From NCBI GenBank assembly GCA_019775845.1, contig JADQAV010000015.1:620001-684000 (forward strand): a stretch of 64,000 bases of DNA, given 5' to 3'. Below the pieces are notes generated by a model. The model was not told the DNA's origin. It saw nothing but the letters and a program-made list of their open reading frames with translations, and did no database searches. The position numbers and the translations under genes are program-made. Each line of letters starts with the position of its first letter. Within the stretch, counting starts at the first letter, position 1. Origin of the DNA: Myrmaecium sp. VS I D KN 1. Its lineage: Eukaryota > Ascomycota > Dothideomycetes > Valsariales > Valsariaceae. Below are positions 43,897-53,895 of the stretch, piece after piece.

Positions 43897-44498
43897 TTGC
43901 CCGGCGCAGTGTGCGTGCTTCGACACTTCAGCGCAATCCTTTCCAGCCCAGGTCCTGAGGTCGACATCGAGGCTGTAGTGGCTGTGTTGAATTTACGCAA
44001 CCTACTAATAATCCTTTCGGCCAGAACAAGGGTTCGATTGATTGCACCCTTCGCCCGAGTTCTTGCGAACTTGGAAGTCGATGGCGTTCGACGTTGAGAT
44101 CACTCCTGGTTCTCCGGAGACATGACCGCCTGACGACCGTGCAGTTTGCCACCCGTCTTGCGCGGGTCTCCAGAACTAGTCTCCGTAGGTATGCACTAGG
44201 TCAGGTACTGGCTAGTAGCTGTGTGTGAGTGGGGGTGAGCCTCTGCAAGGCTGGCAGAGACGGCCGCCTAATCTGCCTCCTCTCACCAAATTCCATCGCC
44301 GAAGGTCAAGATGCGTAGCACACCTCGGACCAATGGGGCACTCGCGCGGTGCGGTCAATTAGCACAGTCGAGCGGCTTCGACCCTTCTTAGTACTATGCC
44401 AGTGACGTCCAGAGTGCCAGCAGGACAGGTCTCCGCCCTCCGCCCCGTCCGCCCTTGGCCCTGGGCGCTACCAGTACTCATGGCAGGTCGAGAGGCTA

Positions 44499-44646
44499 TG
44501 CATATAAATAGGAAGCCCGATGGAGAGCTGCATTCATTGCATTCGAAACACCAGAGATCACTACCAACCCACCTCGACTCCTATAGATTATTCAGTTTCC
44601 AGAGCCTCCTTACCTCAGCGCCCTTGACAACGATTTAGTGACGCAG
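44499..44646 (+). promoter_or_regulatory. Candidate core promoter and leader of a short transcript
   Basis: A strong TATA-like element (CATATAAATAG, about 44499-44510) is followed about 30-40 bp later by CA-rich DNA (ACACCAGAGATCACTACCAA) typical of a fungal transcription start and 5' UTR. No ATG then occurs until 44647. The call is pattern-based only. Confidence 0.4.
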
Positions 44647-44835
44647 ATGTCCTCCTCCAACATCCTCCTTTGCTCTTTCACCGTGTCTTCTATGCATCCC
44701 CTGGCCTGCTCTGGCGATGGGGGTAAGTCGTTACCCATCTTCTCTTGGAGCAAGACTCGAGTACTGATTCATCGTCCTCTCTTAGCCGGACAGGGTCCCG
44801 TCCTCTGCGCCTCCCGCGACGGCGGTGGCCAGTAG
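44647..44835 (+). CDS. Candidate short spliced ORF, 41 aa (62 aa if intron retained)
   Basis: This is the first ATG after a TATA-like promoter. The frame MSSSNILLCSFTVSSMHPLA contains a good donor (GTAAGT at 44723) and an acceptor after pyrimidine-rich DNA (CTCTTAG ending at 44785). Splicing gives exons 44647-44722 and 44786-44835, and a 41-residue product ending LCASRDGGGQ. The intron is 63 nt, divisible by three and free of stops, so retention adds 21 residues without changing frame. The N-terminus is mildly hydrophobic but not a clear signal peptide. No homolog is recognised. It could instead be the start of a longer gene running into the open frame up to 45296, or a non-coding RNA. Confidence 0.3.
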   Translation: MSSSNILLCSFTVSSMHPLACSGDGGKSLPIFSWSKTRVLIHRPLLAGQGPVLCASRDGGGQ

Positions 44836-46580
44836 AGTCCTCTCTTGCACAACGTCCGGTCCTTATTATATCGATTAGAACGACCTTTTCGTACTGCTCC
44901 GTGACCAAGTCGACACTTCCAACCTCCGATGCTCCTGCCATAACCCGGGCCCATGGGGGGCAACCTCGAGCGGCATCTGCTGGCACAACACTCGGCGTCA
45001 TGGGCGGACCATACCAGATACTCGGGTTCCCCGGTCCGTTCATGTTTCTTCTCGGCAGCTGTGAGCTCTTGCCCTTGATCGGTGCGGTCAACCGCCGGTC
45101 TCATACCCGTCGGGATGGAATGCCGCACTGCCTCGCCCCCCATCATCCATCCGCCTGCCGAGGTGCTCAATGGCCACCTGCACGAATAGCATGCTCATCT
45201 CCTTTGCTCTTCCAAGTTCAAGCATCTAGCTTTGGGCCGGTCTTCATCTTCTTCTCCTCTTTCCTTCTTTGGTCATTCCTTACTTCTCCTGCATAGCGAA
45301 AGGGTTTGAAAAGGTGGAGGGCCGGTGTATGGTTCAATGTCTGATTGCTTTTCCCTTCTTTTCCTTCATCTCCTGGTCTTTATCGTCTCTCATCTTAGAC
45401 TAGCATCTTTATGGCGGTGGTAGGAGGCAGAGGCGCTTGGGTGATAGAGGCGTGTCTTTTTCCCCCTTCGTGTACGTCTCTAGACATAGTTAGATCGTAG
45501 AACGTTACTCCTCGTCTTCTTCATCTTCTCGCTTCGAAGCGGTTGTGCATGGCATGGCATGGCATCGCATCTTGGTGCTCGTCTGAGATGTCTGTCGGAT
45601 GGCGGGGCGGGTCTCGCAGAAACCTCGCCGCCTCCAGCTCGCTTCCACCCGGACCTTCGGGGGGACAAGCGTTTTACGTGAGAGTTTCCCGTTCGGGCGA
45701 TGGCGCGCTCTCGGCTGCCCTGCCATTGCCCTTTGAGCTTGCTCGGCTCCTTGGTGGGCGCGCATCATGCGGGCACCTCAGCAGGACAGGATGACGAAAT
45801 TGCTGGGCGGTGGCATTCTTTGCCTGCTCAGTCACGAAGGACCTTGGAGACCCTGTCGATCCGGAAAAAAGAATCAAAGACGACGACTCATCCTCTACAG
45901 GTACTTTGAACTACATACACCTCGCTCTTTTTCACCGTGTGTGTGTGTGTGATCGCGTTCGCGCATCTGCTGCTCGCTGCTGTGCTTGTCTTGCCCATCG
46001 CCAACAGCCTCAATTCGCCGTGCCTCGGCCCTACCAACAACATCTAGGCCGCCGCCGCCCAAAAAAATCTTCATCAAAGCCTAACGGGTCATTTCCCCGC
46101 AAGTAGTCCGGCTGCGCTTGGCCGACGACCGAAAATATTCATTTATCTTAACCTGCGCATCGCGGCGAAGAGCTGGTCCAGAAGAGAGAAAAAAAATAAA
46201 AAGGCATAGGTCCTCGCCTGGAGGAATTTAACAGTCGTTGTTGCGCCCTTCCACAGAGAATCGACGGAAAGATCACACTCACATTCCTCAACAACCTCGT
46301 CCGCCTCTCCTCATCTCCTCTACGCTTTCGCGGCCTTGTGCGCAGACCACACCCGATCACGTCATTGACTCACCTTCGATACCCGGACTTCAGGCTCGCA
46401 CTCGACCACCTGCGCTTTCATCCAACCGCTCTTTCTTTGTCCGCCAAAACTGGGCTCTTTGTCGAGCACTTCCGCCGACCTTCCGACGTCCACACCACTC
46501 TTCTTCCACCACTGCAATTCCAAGAGCGACTGTGACAAGCCTCAGAAGACCGTACATCACCACCACAACATTCCACAACA
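44836..46580. other. Gene-poor region, 1.7 kb
   Basis: An open frame at 44745-45296 has no recognisable domain. There is a GCATGGCATGGCAT repeat near 45546-45566 and a GT dinucleotide run at 45937-45951. The last 400 bp are CT/CA-rich, like the promoter and leader of the next gene. Confidence 0.5.
45937..45951. repeat. GT dinucleotide run
   Basis: About seven GT units lie in non-coding DNA. Confidence 0.75.
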
Positions 46581-47265
46581 ATGGAAAATCTGGTGCGCAC
46601 CTTGACGGGTGAGAATAAGGAGCGATCGAGGTCCCGGGACCGCATCGTCACGCATGGCCGTGGTGGCGCAGGTACGTAACTTACTGATCTTCTCACCGGC
46701 CATGTCTGTCTGACACCGCCTCTCCACAGGGAACATCGCTCCGCAATCCCCAACGTATCCGCCCACTCAAGCTTCCGACCTCAGCACGCCCACCCTCAAG
46801 TCATCACTCTACACCACCGGCCGCGGCGGCTCCGGGAACATGGCCTACAACGACCCGGCGCATCCCGAAGTCGCCCGCGCGGCGCAAGACGTCGAGCCCG
46901 CCGTCATCGGCGACCACGAGCGCGACTTCCACTACGGCCGCGGCGGCGTGGCGAACGTGGCCAAGCCGTCGGACGAGGAGGTGCGGGTGGCGCGGGAGCA
47001 GAAGAAGAAGCTGGTGAAGGAGGAGAGGGAGCGAGAGGAGCGGTTGGTGCGGGTGCTGACGGAGGAGGAGAAGGAGCGCGAGCGGGCGAAGGAGGAGAGG
47101 AGGAGCCGAAGCCGAAGCAAGAGCCGGGCTCGAGCAGCTGCGGCTGCCGCCAACCGAGAGCGGAGGAGCAGCTCGGCGGAGAAGGGATGGGCGGAGAAGG
47201 GCAAGGAGTTCTTGAGCTGGCTGCCGGGAGTCGGCGCGAAGAAGCAGGAGAAGCAGGAGAAGTAG
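46581..47265 (+). CDS. DUF3602 (Par32-like) protein with GRGG repeats
   Basis: Two exons, 46581-46671 and 46730-47265, give 208 aa. The 58-nt intron splits the first repeat and restores it (HGRGGA joined to GNIAPQ). The defining motif of this fungal family occurs three times: GRGGAGN (26-32), GRGGSGN (61-67) and a weaker GRGGVAN (100-106). Yeast Par32/Amu1, with the same motif repeated, is a TORC1-linked inhibitor of the ammonium transporters Mep1 and Mep3, so a role in nitrogen or TOR signalling is possible but unproven here. After the repeats comes a highly charged coiled coil (about 118-150, EEVRVAREQKKKLVKEERER), an RSRSRSKSRAR patch and a short tail (EFLSWLPGVGAKKQ). No membrane segment is seen. 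Confidence 0.85.
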
Positions 47266-48320
47266 GCGCGACGTCTTAGGCGGGAGCCGGTTGCGGCACG
47301 CGAAAAGAAAAGTTTGCTTTCCTTGGGGGGCGCGGATATGGACGACGGACCGCGGAGAGGCGGCGCCCTTTCCGGTCGGATGGGGCCATGGTTCTCTCTT
47401 CACTCCCGGGTTTCGATTCTTCTGGGTTTCTTTGTTTTATACCTCTTGGATTTTTGCTGCTGTTTAGGAGGCGGGCGATGCCGCCGAAGGGACGGTAATA
47501 TCTTTTTGATCAGGGGAAGACAGGACGAGGGTGTCAAATGAAGACAAATTCTGATCATCGCCGAAGCCAAGGCAGATTGGCGTACGTTCATCACACAGCT
47601 CTGGATCGGGGTTGCACGAGCTGCGATCACGACGGCTTTCTCCTGTGCAATGCATTCTCCGGCGCTGACGAAGGGTGACCAGGTCGTCCGATCTGCAGTG
47701 CGAACGGGCCATTGGGCCAGTGGGCACGGGACGCCAGAACAACTCATCCCATCCCGCCGTCCCCCGCGTCCGCGTCCATTCGTCGGGTCGAGCGTGTCGG
47801 GCGAGGGAACACCTGGGCATCCTCGGCATCCTGGGCATCCTGGTCGCCCGTGTGTGCCTGTCGGTCCCTCTCCACTCGGCTTGTTGGTCCAGCTGCAGGC
47901 TGTGCCCCCAGGCCCCCAGGCCCCCAGGCCAGCCACCGGCCTCGCCCATCGTCTTGCTCTTCCTTTTCTTCTCCGCCTTTCTCTCTCTCCTCTTTTTCTT
48001 CTTCCTCCGCTGACTCCCATACCACCGTTGCCGCATCGTTGGCAACCTCCGTCTTCGGCTATCGCAGAAGCAGTCACTCGTTGTTCCCGGTTGCAAGAGC
48101 ACGGCACCGTCCCAGTATCGGGATACTGGGCCGCACAACAAGCAGCGACACGCTCACACACAGACACGCGCACACAAGACTTGAGGAGTCGTCTTACAAG
48201 CAGGTTTGCGCCCGCAACCCCTTGCCCCGGCCCTTCGCTCGCTCACTCGCGACACCGTCTCACCTCGCACCTCTACCGTCTTAATCATTCTTCGCCTACC
48301 GAATCCGTCGCAACAGGACC
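47266..48320. other. Intergenic region, 1.1 kb
   Basis: This holds the 3' flank of the DUF3602 gene and the promoter and leader of the next. A CCCAGGC triplet repeat lies at 47904-47930, and the last 300 bp are C/T- and CA-rich, as expected for a leader. Confidence 0.6.
47904..47930. repeat. CCCCCAGG tandem repeat, 3 units
   Basis: Three near-perfect units lie in non-coding leader or promoter DNA. Confidence 0.7.
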
Positions 48321-49073
48321 ATGTGCCTCATCCGTCTCAAGGAAGAGGAACCCGACCCCGTGGTCCCGTACCGCGTCGTGCAGCGTAGCTCCAACTACTC
48401 GGCGCACAACTCACGCCGCGGCAGCCGGCACTCGATCCCCTCTCCTCCCCGCCGCAGTCGCTCGTCATACACCTACGCGCACTATGACCGTGACACCCGC
48501 CGGAGCAGCGGACACCTCGCGCCGCCTCCACCACCGCCGGCTCCGGTGCCCGTTCACTCCTCCAGCGGCTTGCAGGTGCCAGCTCCACAGCCGGTGCCGG
48601 TCTTCGTGAACGCCCCGCCGCCGGCGCCGAGCGTGAGCGGACGCAGCGTGCGGAGCGAGTTGCGCATGCCGGCGCCGGAGATCGTGGAGGAGCGGCACCA
48701 TCACTACGTGGAGGTGTCGCCGCGGACCTCGCTGAGCAGCTCGACCGACAGCTCCAGCGAGGAAGGGCGGGGGTACGTCCTCCGTGAGCGGGAGTACCGC
48801 CGGCGGGTGCGGGAGGCGAGCCCGGCGCGGAGCTCGGCGGCCGGCTACGAGAGCTTCCGGTACATCGACCCGCCTGGGCCGCATCATCCGCCGGACCGGC
48901 GCGGCCGCGAGGACTACGCCTATGATGATGTCAGGGCTCGGGAGAGGAGCCGGAGTCGTGTGAGCTTTGGTGGTGCTGCTGCTGGTGGAGGGAGGGGCAC
49001 GCGGGAGCGGATCGTCGTCTCGCGGAGGGAGGGGCCGGTGGGTGGAGGGAGGGAAAGCGGGTACTATCGGTAG
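48321..49073 (+). CDS. Low-complexity fungal protein of unknown function, 250 aa
   Basis: This is a single exon starting MCLIRLKEEEPDPVVPYRVV. It is mostly low complexity: Arg/Ser-rich (about 25-60, SRRGSRHSIPSPPRRSRSSY), a proline tract (PPPPPPAPVPVH, then VPAPQPVPVFVNAPPPAP), a short conserved-looking stretch (IVEERHHHYVEVSPRTSLSS, about 121-140), then Arg/Tyr/Gly-rich to the end. I recall unnamed proteins of this plan (MCL- start, PVPVF and HYVEVSPR motifs) in other Pezizomycotina. No domain, signal peptide or membrane segment is visible. Arg/Ser repeats hint at nuclear or RNA-associated localisation, but that is a guess. The CT-rich leader upstream supports the start chosen. Confidence 0.7.
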   Translation: MCLIRLKEEEPDPVVPYRVVQRSSNYSAHNSRRGSRHSIPSPPRRSRSSYTYAHYDRDTRRSSGHLAPPPPPPAPVPVHSSSGLQVPAPQPVPVFVNAPPPAPSVSGRSVRSELRMPAPEIVEERHHHYVEVSPRTSLSSSTDSSSEEGRGYVLREREYRRRVREASPARSSAAGYESFRYIDPPGPHHPPDRRGREDYAYDDVRARERSRSRVSFGGAAAGGGRGTRERIVVSRREGPVGGGRESGYYR

Positions 49074-49884
49074 ATGGGAGGAGGGCTGCAGTGATGTTAA
49101 TGTGTATGTGGAAAGAGAGATTTCGGCGCATATGGATGGCGGTGCGGTGCAGAATGGAGACGGTGGGTTTTTGGATATGATTGATGCCTTACGACCGTGA
49201 TGGGATGAATGATGGTCTATAATGTCCACGTTGTGAAGAGAGATCAGGGTAATGAGAGTGTTTTGCGGCTCGTTTCTTTCACACCGTTTGATGCTAGATT
49301 ATGTATACGTTGTATGCGGTACCTTATTCAGTACATTTTGCTATGCCGTATCCCCGTACGCCGTTGGATGTCAATTTTCTTCAGAGTGGGAGATCTCAGA
49401 TGTGATTGGCACGCGATCGGCGACAGCCTCGCACGCCGGCTCGCGCCGGGCAACCTTCCAGGCCTCACCGCCCGCAACGGTGCCTGCCGGCCGGGGAGCA
49501 GCACGACCAGTGAGCAGCACGACCACGACCAGTGGGACCTCCGGCAACCTCCTCGTTCAGGACAGCAACGCAACGTCCATGCACACACCCAAAATACACG
49601 ACCCAGTATCTGCTAAACAACATGAACGCTGGCCGACGAAGCTTCATCTTTTTATAATCAATCGGTGGAACATGCCTGCGACGTCCTACCACACACTCGC
49701 ACCACGTCGTACCTCTTGAATTCCGACATCGTCATCGCACCTCACCTCCGCGTCCCGACCTCTCTTCTTCCCCTGGATAGCTCGACAACGAGCGATTCCC
49801 GCACCGCCTCGCTCCACGACACATCGCACGCGTGCCATCTAGCCGCCGACGACGCCTGCTTCCCCCCTCTTACCTCCGCGAACG
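49074..49884. other. Intergenic region, 0.8 kb
   Basis: This holds the 3' flank of the 250-aa gene and the promoter and leader of the synaptojanin gene. Short ORFs only, none supported. Confidence 0.6.
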
Positions 49885-52800
49885 ATGTCGAACATCCGCC
49901 TCCTCGTCTCGGACCCGTCGCCGTACTCGCGGAGCCGGGAAGGGCAGCACCACCGCGCCCTCGCCCTCGCGACGGACTCGCACGTCCTCGTGCTCCGACA
50001 CTCGCCCGCCGCCTCCGCCACGGATAACAACTTCACCGCCTCGTCCTCCTCCCTCTCGCTGAACAATCCCGCCCACCCGTCCGCCGCCCAGGCCAACGCG
50101 CGATGCCAGGTCGAGTTCCTGCCCCTGCCGGCGGCCGACCTGGGCGACTTCAAGCCGATCCGGCCGCACGCGTACGTGCCCAAGGGGTCGGAGGGCGTGT
50201 ACGGCGTGCCGGGCGGGAGCACGCTGGCCGGGGGCGGGGGCATGGTGCACGGGACGCTGGGGCTGGTCGCCCTGGCCGGCGACGTCTTCCTCTGCGTCGT
50301 CTCGGCGGCGCGGAAGGTGGCCGAGGTGCGACCCGGCGAGACGGTCCAGCGGATCCTGGGCGTGGAGTTCTACTGCCTGAACAGCGGCCGGTGGGACGGC
50401 GTGCTGGACGAGGAGGTCAACCCGTACCCGACCGACACCCTGGATGAGGAAGGCTTCGAGCAAGGGTACGGGCCCGGGAAGCGGGAGGGCGTGCTCGAGC
50501 ACCCGTGCATGGCGCTGAAGAAGCTGCTCTCCAGCGGGACCTTCTATTACAGCGTCGACTTCGACCTCACCCGGCGGCTGCAGAAGCGGGAGCAGGATTC
50601 GGACGGCAAGGGAGGAAGCGTGGCGGTGGCGATCGACAGCCTGGACGCCGGCTTCCTCTGGAACAGCTACATGATCCAACCGCTGGTGGACTTTCGGTCG
50701 ACCCTCGGGAGCGAGGAGAAGGCGGAGCTGGACCAGAGTGGGATGCTGACCAGCGCGATCCGAGGCTTCGCCGGGACGATCCCGGTTCCGGCGGCGAGCA
50801 GCCCTGCGCGGCGGGAGCGGACAGGCTTGCCCAGCACCTTGACGCTGATCAGTCGATTGAGCTGTCGGAGGGCGGGGACGCGATTCAACGCGCGAGGCAT
50901 CGACGATGACGGGAACGTCGCGAACTTCGTCGAGAGCGAGACGATCTTCTGGACGCCGGGCGGGGTGTGCTTCTCGTACGCGCAGGTGCGAGGGAGCGTG
51001 CCCGTGTTCTGGGAGCAGTCGAGCGGCCTGTTGCCGGGCCAGCAGAAGATCACCATCACGCGGAGCCCCGAGGCCACGCAGCCGGCGTTCGACAAGCACT
51101 TCGAGCGGCTGGAGTACAGTTATGGCGCGGTCCACGTCGTCAACCTGCTGTCGAACGAGAAGAGCGGCGAGCTGGAGCTGACGCAGCGGTATCGGGAGCA
51201 CATCAAGCGGAGCAGTCTTAATTCTGCCGGCGAAGGCGAGCACGAGCTGCTCAAGGTGACGGACTACGACTTCCACGCGGAGACCCGCGAGGGCGGCTAC
51301 GAGGCGGCGAGCCTCCTGACCCGGATCCTGAGGCAGAGCGCTGAGGGGTTCGCGTACTATCTCGCCGAAGAGCGGGAGGAGAAGGTCCGACGAGGAAACC
51401 GAGTCGAATTTGTCAAGCGGCCGGTCACCGTCTTGCAGCAGGAAGGTGTCTTCCGCACGAACTGTCTGGACTGCCTGGATCGTACCAACCTGGTTCAGAC
51501 GATCATCAGCCGCATGGCCGTGGAGAACTTCCTGGCGCAGCGGGGCGAGCGGGCCGGGGAGGACTTTTGGGTCCGGCACGGCAGTCTGTGGGCGGACAAC
51601 GGCGACGCGTTGAGTCGGATCTACGCCGGCACGGGCGCGCTCAAGTCCAGCTTCACCCGGCACGGGAAGATGAGCCTGGCGGGCGCGTTGGCGGACGCGA
51701 GGAAGAGCGCCACGCGCATGTACATCAACAACTTCGCGGACAAGGGCCGGCAGAACACCATCGACATGCTCCTGGGCCGTCTCGTCGGGCAGCCGCAGGT
51801 CGTGCTGTACGATCCGATCAACGAGTACGTCCGGGCGGAGCTGACGAAGCGAGCGAGCGAGTTCACCTCCGTCGCGAACATCGGCATCTTGGTGGCCACG
51901 TTCAACTTGAACGGTCGGACCGAGGGGATCCGGGAGGATCTGTCGCCGTGGCTGTGTCCGAAGCTCGACGGCCAGAAGCCGTACCTGCCGGAGATCGTCG
52001 CGGTGGGCTTCCAGGAGATTGTGGAGCTGAGCCCGCAGCAGATCATGAGCACCGATCCGTCCCGACGGCAGATGTGGGAGGCGGCCGTCAAGGAGACGCT
52101 CAATCGGAACGCGGAGAGCATGGGCGTGGAGGAGTACGTGCTCCTCCGTGGCGGACAGCTGGTCGGGGCAAGCTTGAGCATTTTGGTTCGCTCCGGGGTG
52201 CTGGGCTACATCAAGAACGTGGAGGGGTCGCTGAAGAAGACGGGCATGTCCGGCATGGCGGGGAACAAGGGCGCGGTCGCCATCCGCATGGAGTACGCGA
52301 ACACCAGCTTGTGCTTCGTGACCGCCCATCTGGCGGCCGGCTTCGCGAATTACGAGGAGAGGAATCGCGACTACCGGACCATTGCGCACGGCTTGCGATT
52401 CCAGCGAAACCGGGTCATTGAGGATCACGAGAATGTGATCTGGCTGGGCGACTTCAACTACCGGATCGGGCTGAGCAATGATAAGGTCAGGAAGCTGATC
52501 GAGCTCGGCGATTTGGAGACCTTGTATGATAACGACCAGCTCAACATCCAAATGGTGGCCGGGATGACGTTCCCGTTCTACTCGGAAGGGAGGATCACCT
52601 TCCTCCCCACATACAAATACGATGTGGGTACGGATCAATACGACACTTCGTAAGTTCATACCCGCTCACGAATTTTGTGACAGCGCATGGAGACTGACGA
52701 GATGATCAGAGAGAAATCGCGTATACCAGCCTGGTGTGACCGAGTCCTCCGTAAGGGGGACAACCTCAGACAGACCAGCTACAATACCGCCCCCCTCAAG

Positions 52801-53895
52801 TTCTCCGATCACCGTCCTGTGTATGCCAGCTTCCAGTGTACCGTCACCATGGTGGACGAGAAGAAGAAGGAGCGGCTCCACCGAGAACTCTACAGTCAGC
52901 GCCGGGCCAAGGTGGGCAACATCACCGAAGAGGGAGACGCGGACGACAGCGACGAGGACGATCTCATCGAGTACGAGCCCATCGAACCTGGACTCCCCCC
53001 TGCGAGCTCGGACAAGAGGAAATGGTGGCTCGACAATGGTATGTGCACTGCTTTGACGACTGCCCTATGGCCATCTAACGACTTGTAAACAGGTATGCCA
53101 GCTCGAACACGAGTCCAACCTCCAGCGGAAGGCTTCTTTCCCAACCCCAAGCGGCCCTCCAACCCCTTCACACCATCGCCGGAACCGGACTGGGTCGATA
53201 TCCGACACGATCCCTCTTTCCCCCGCAAACCGGCCGCCAACGGTAGCGCAAGCGCGAATAATGCGCCCTCTACCGCGCTCCCCAAGCGCAAACTCGTCGC
53301 TCCTCCCTTCCCTCCGCCAGGAAACGGGTCGGCTCCGAAACTACCGCCCCGCACCAACTCCATCAACCTTCTGGATGACAGCCCGTCCACCGGATCAAGC
53401 ATACAACAGCCTCTGCAGCCACAGCAGTTGCAAGCACCCCTACTCCCTTCGTCACGCAGTTCCATCTCCACAGCATCCTCCACCAACGTCGCCGCTCGCA
53501 AACCGGCGCCGCCCGTGCCCAAAAAACCCAGCGGCCTCGCATCATCATCGTCCTCCCCCAACCTCCCAGCTTCCCCCTTGGCGGAGAAAAAACAAGCCCC
53601 GCCGTCCCTCCCGCCGCCGCGGCGGAGCGGCACGATGCCCGCCCCCGCATCGCCACCGGCGAGCCTGCCCCTCCGCCAGCCCAGCGTGAAGAGCTTGAGC
53701 GGCATGTTTGAGGGCGGCGGCGGCAGCAACGGGCAGGAGGAGCGTCCGCCGCCGCCGCTGCCGAAGAGGACGGGCACGGGTCTGAGCACGGCGTCGGCGA
53801 ATGGCAGGGCGAATGGGAGTGTGAATGTGATGGATGATGAGATCAGTGGGGATTCGTTGGGTGGGTGGGAGGTGTTGAAGCCCGGGGGACGGTGA
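49885..53895 (+). CDS. Synaptojanin-type phosphoinositide phosphatase (Sac + inositol 5-phosphatase)
   Basis: Three exons, 49885-52649, 52710-53038 and 53093-53895, give 1298 aa. The enzyme class removes 4- and 5-phosphates from phosphoinositides, mainly PI(4,5)P2, in endocytosis and Golgi-endosome traffic (yeast Inp51-53/Sjl1-3). The Sac domain spans about 60-610, with the catalytic CX5R site in NCLDCLDRTNLVQ (about 525-537) intact. The 5-phosphatase domain starts near 670 (GILVATFNLNGRT) and keeps VAVGFQEIVELSPQQ, SGMAGNKGAVAIRM, the WLGDFNYRIG motif (about 853) and PAWCDRVL, with SDHRPVYASF after intron 1. The tail (about 1035-1298) is Pro/Ser-rich, with many PPxP-type segments likely to bind SH3 proteins. 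Introns of 60 and 54 nt sit only in the 3' third. Strong codon bias creates a false antisense ORF across exon 1. Confidence 0.95.

Larger units (their letters stand above)
40505..44498. other. Gene-poor region rich in short palindromes, 4 kb
   Basis: No ORF here has a recognisable domain or a convincing intron chain. The DNA is marked by many short TACCT, GTAC and TAGGTA units and small perfect inverted repeats, densest at 42.0-43.5 kb, plus an A21 run, a GGATCCTC triplet repeat and a CAGG repeat. No transposase or reverse transcriptase fragment and no terminal repeats were seen. Confidence 0.5.

Noticed and set aside
49870-52659. A 929-codon open frame on the minus strand across exon 1 of the synaptojanin gene
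   Set aside because: Its codons lie in exact register with the sense codons, so a stop needs sense TTA, CTA or TCA. These are rare in this biased gene. The translated product has no domain, and the sense protein is clearly real.
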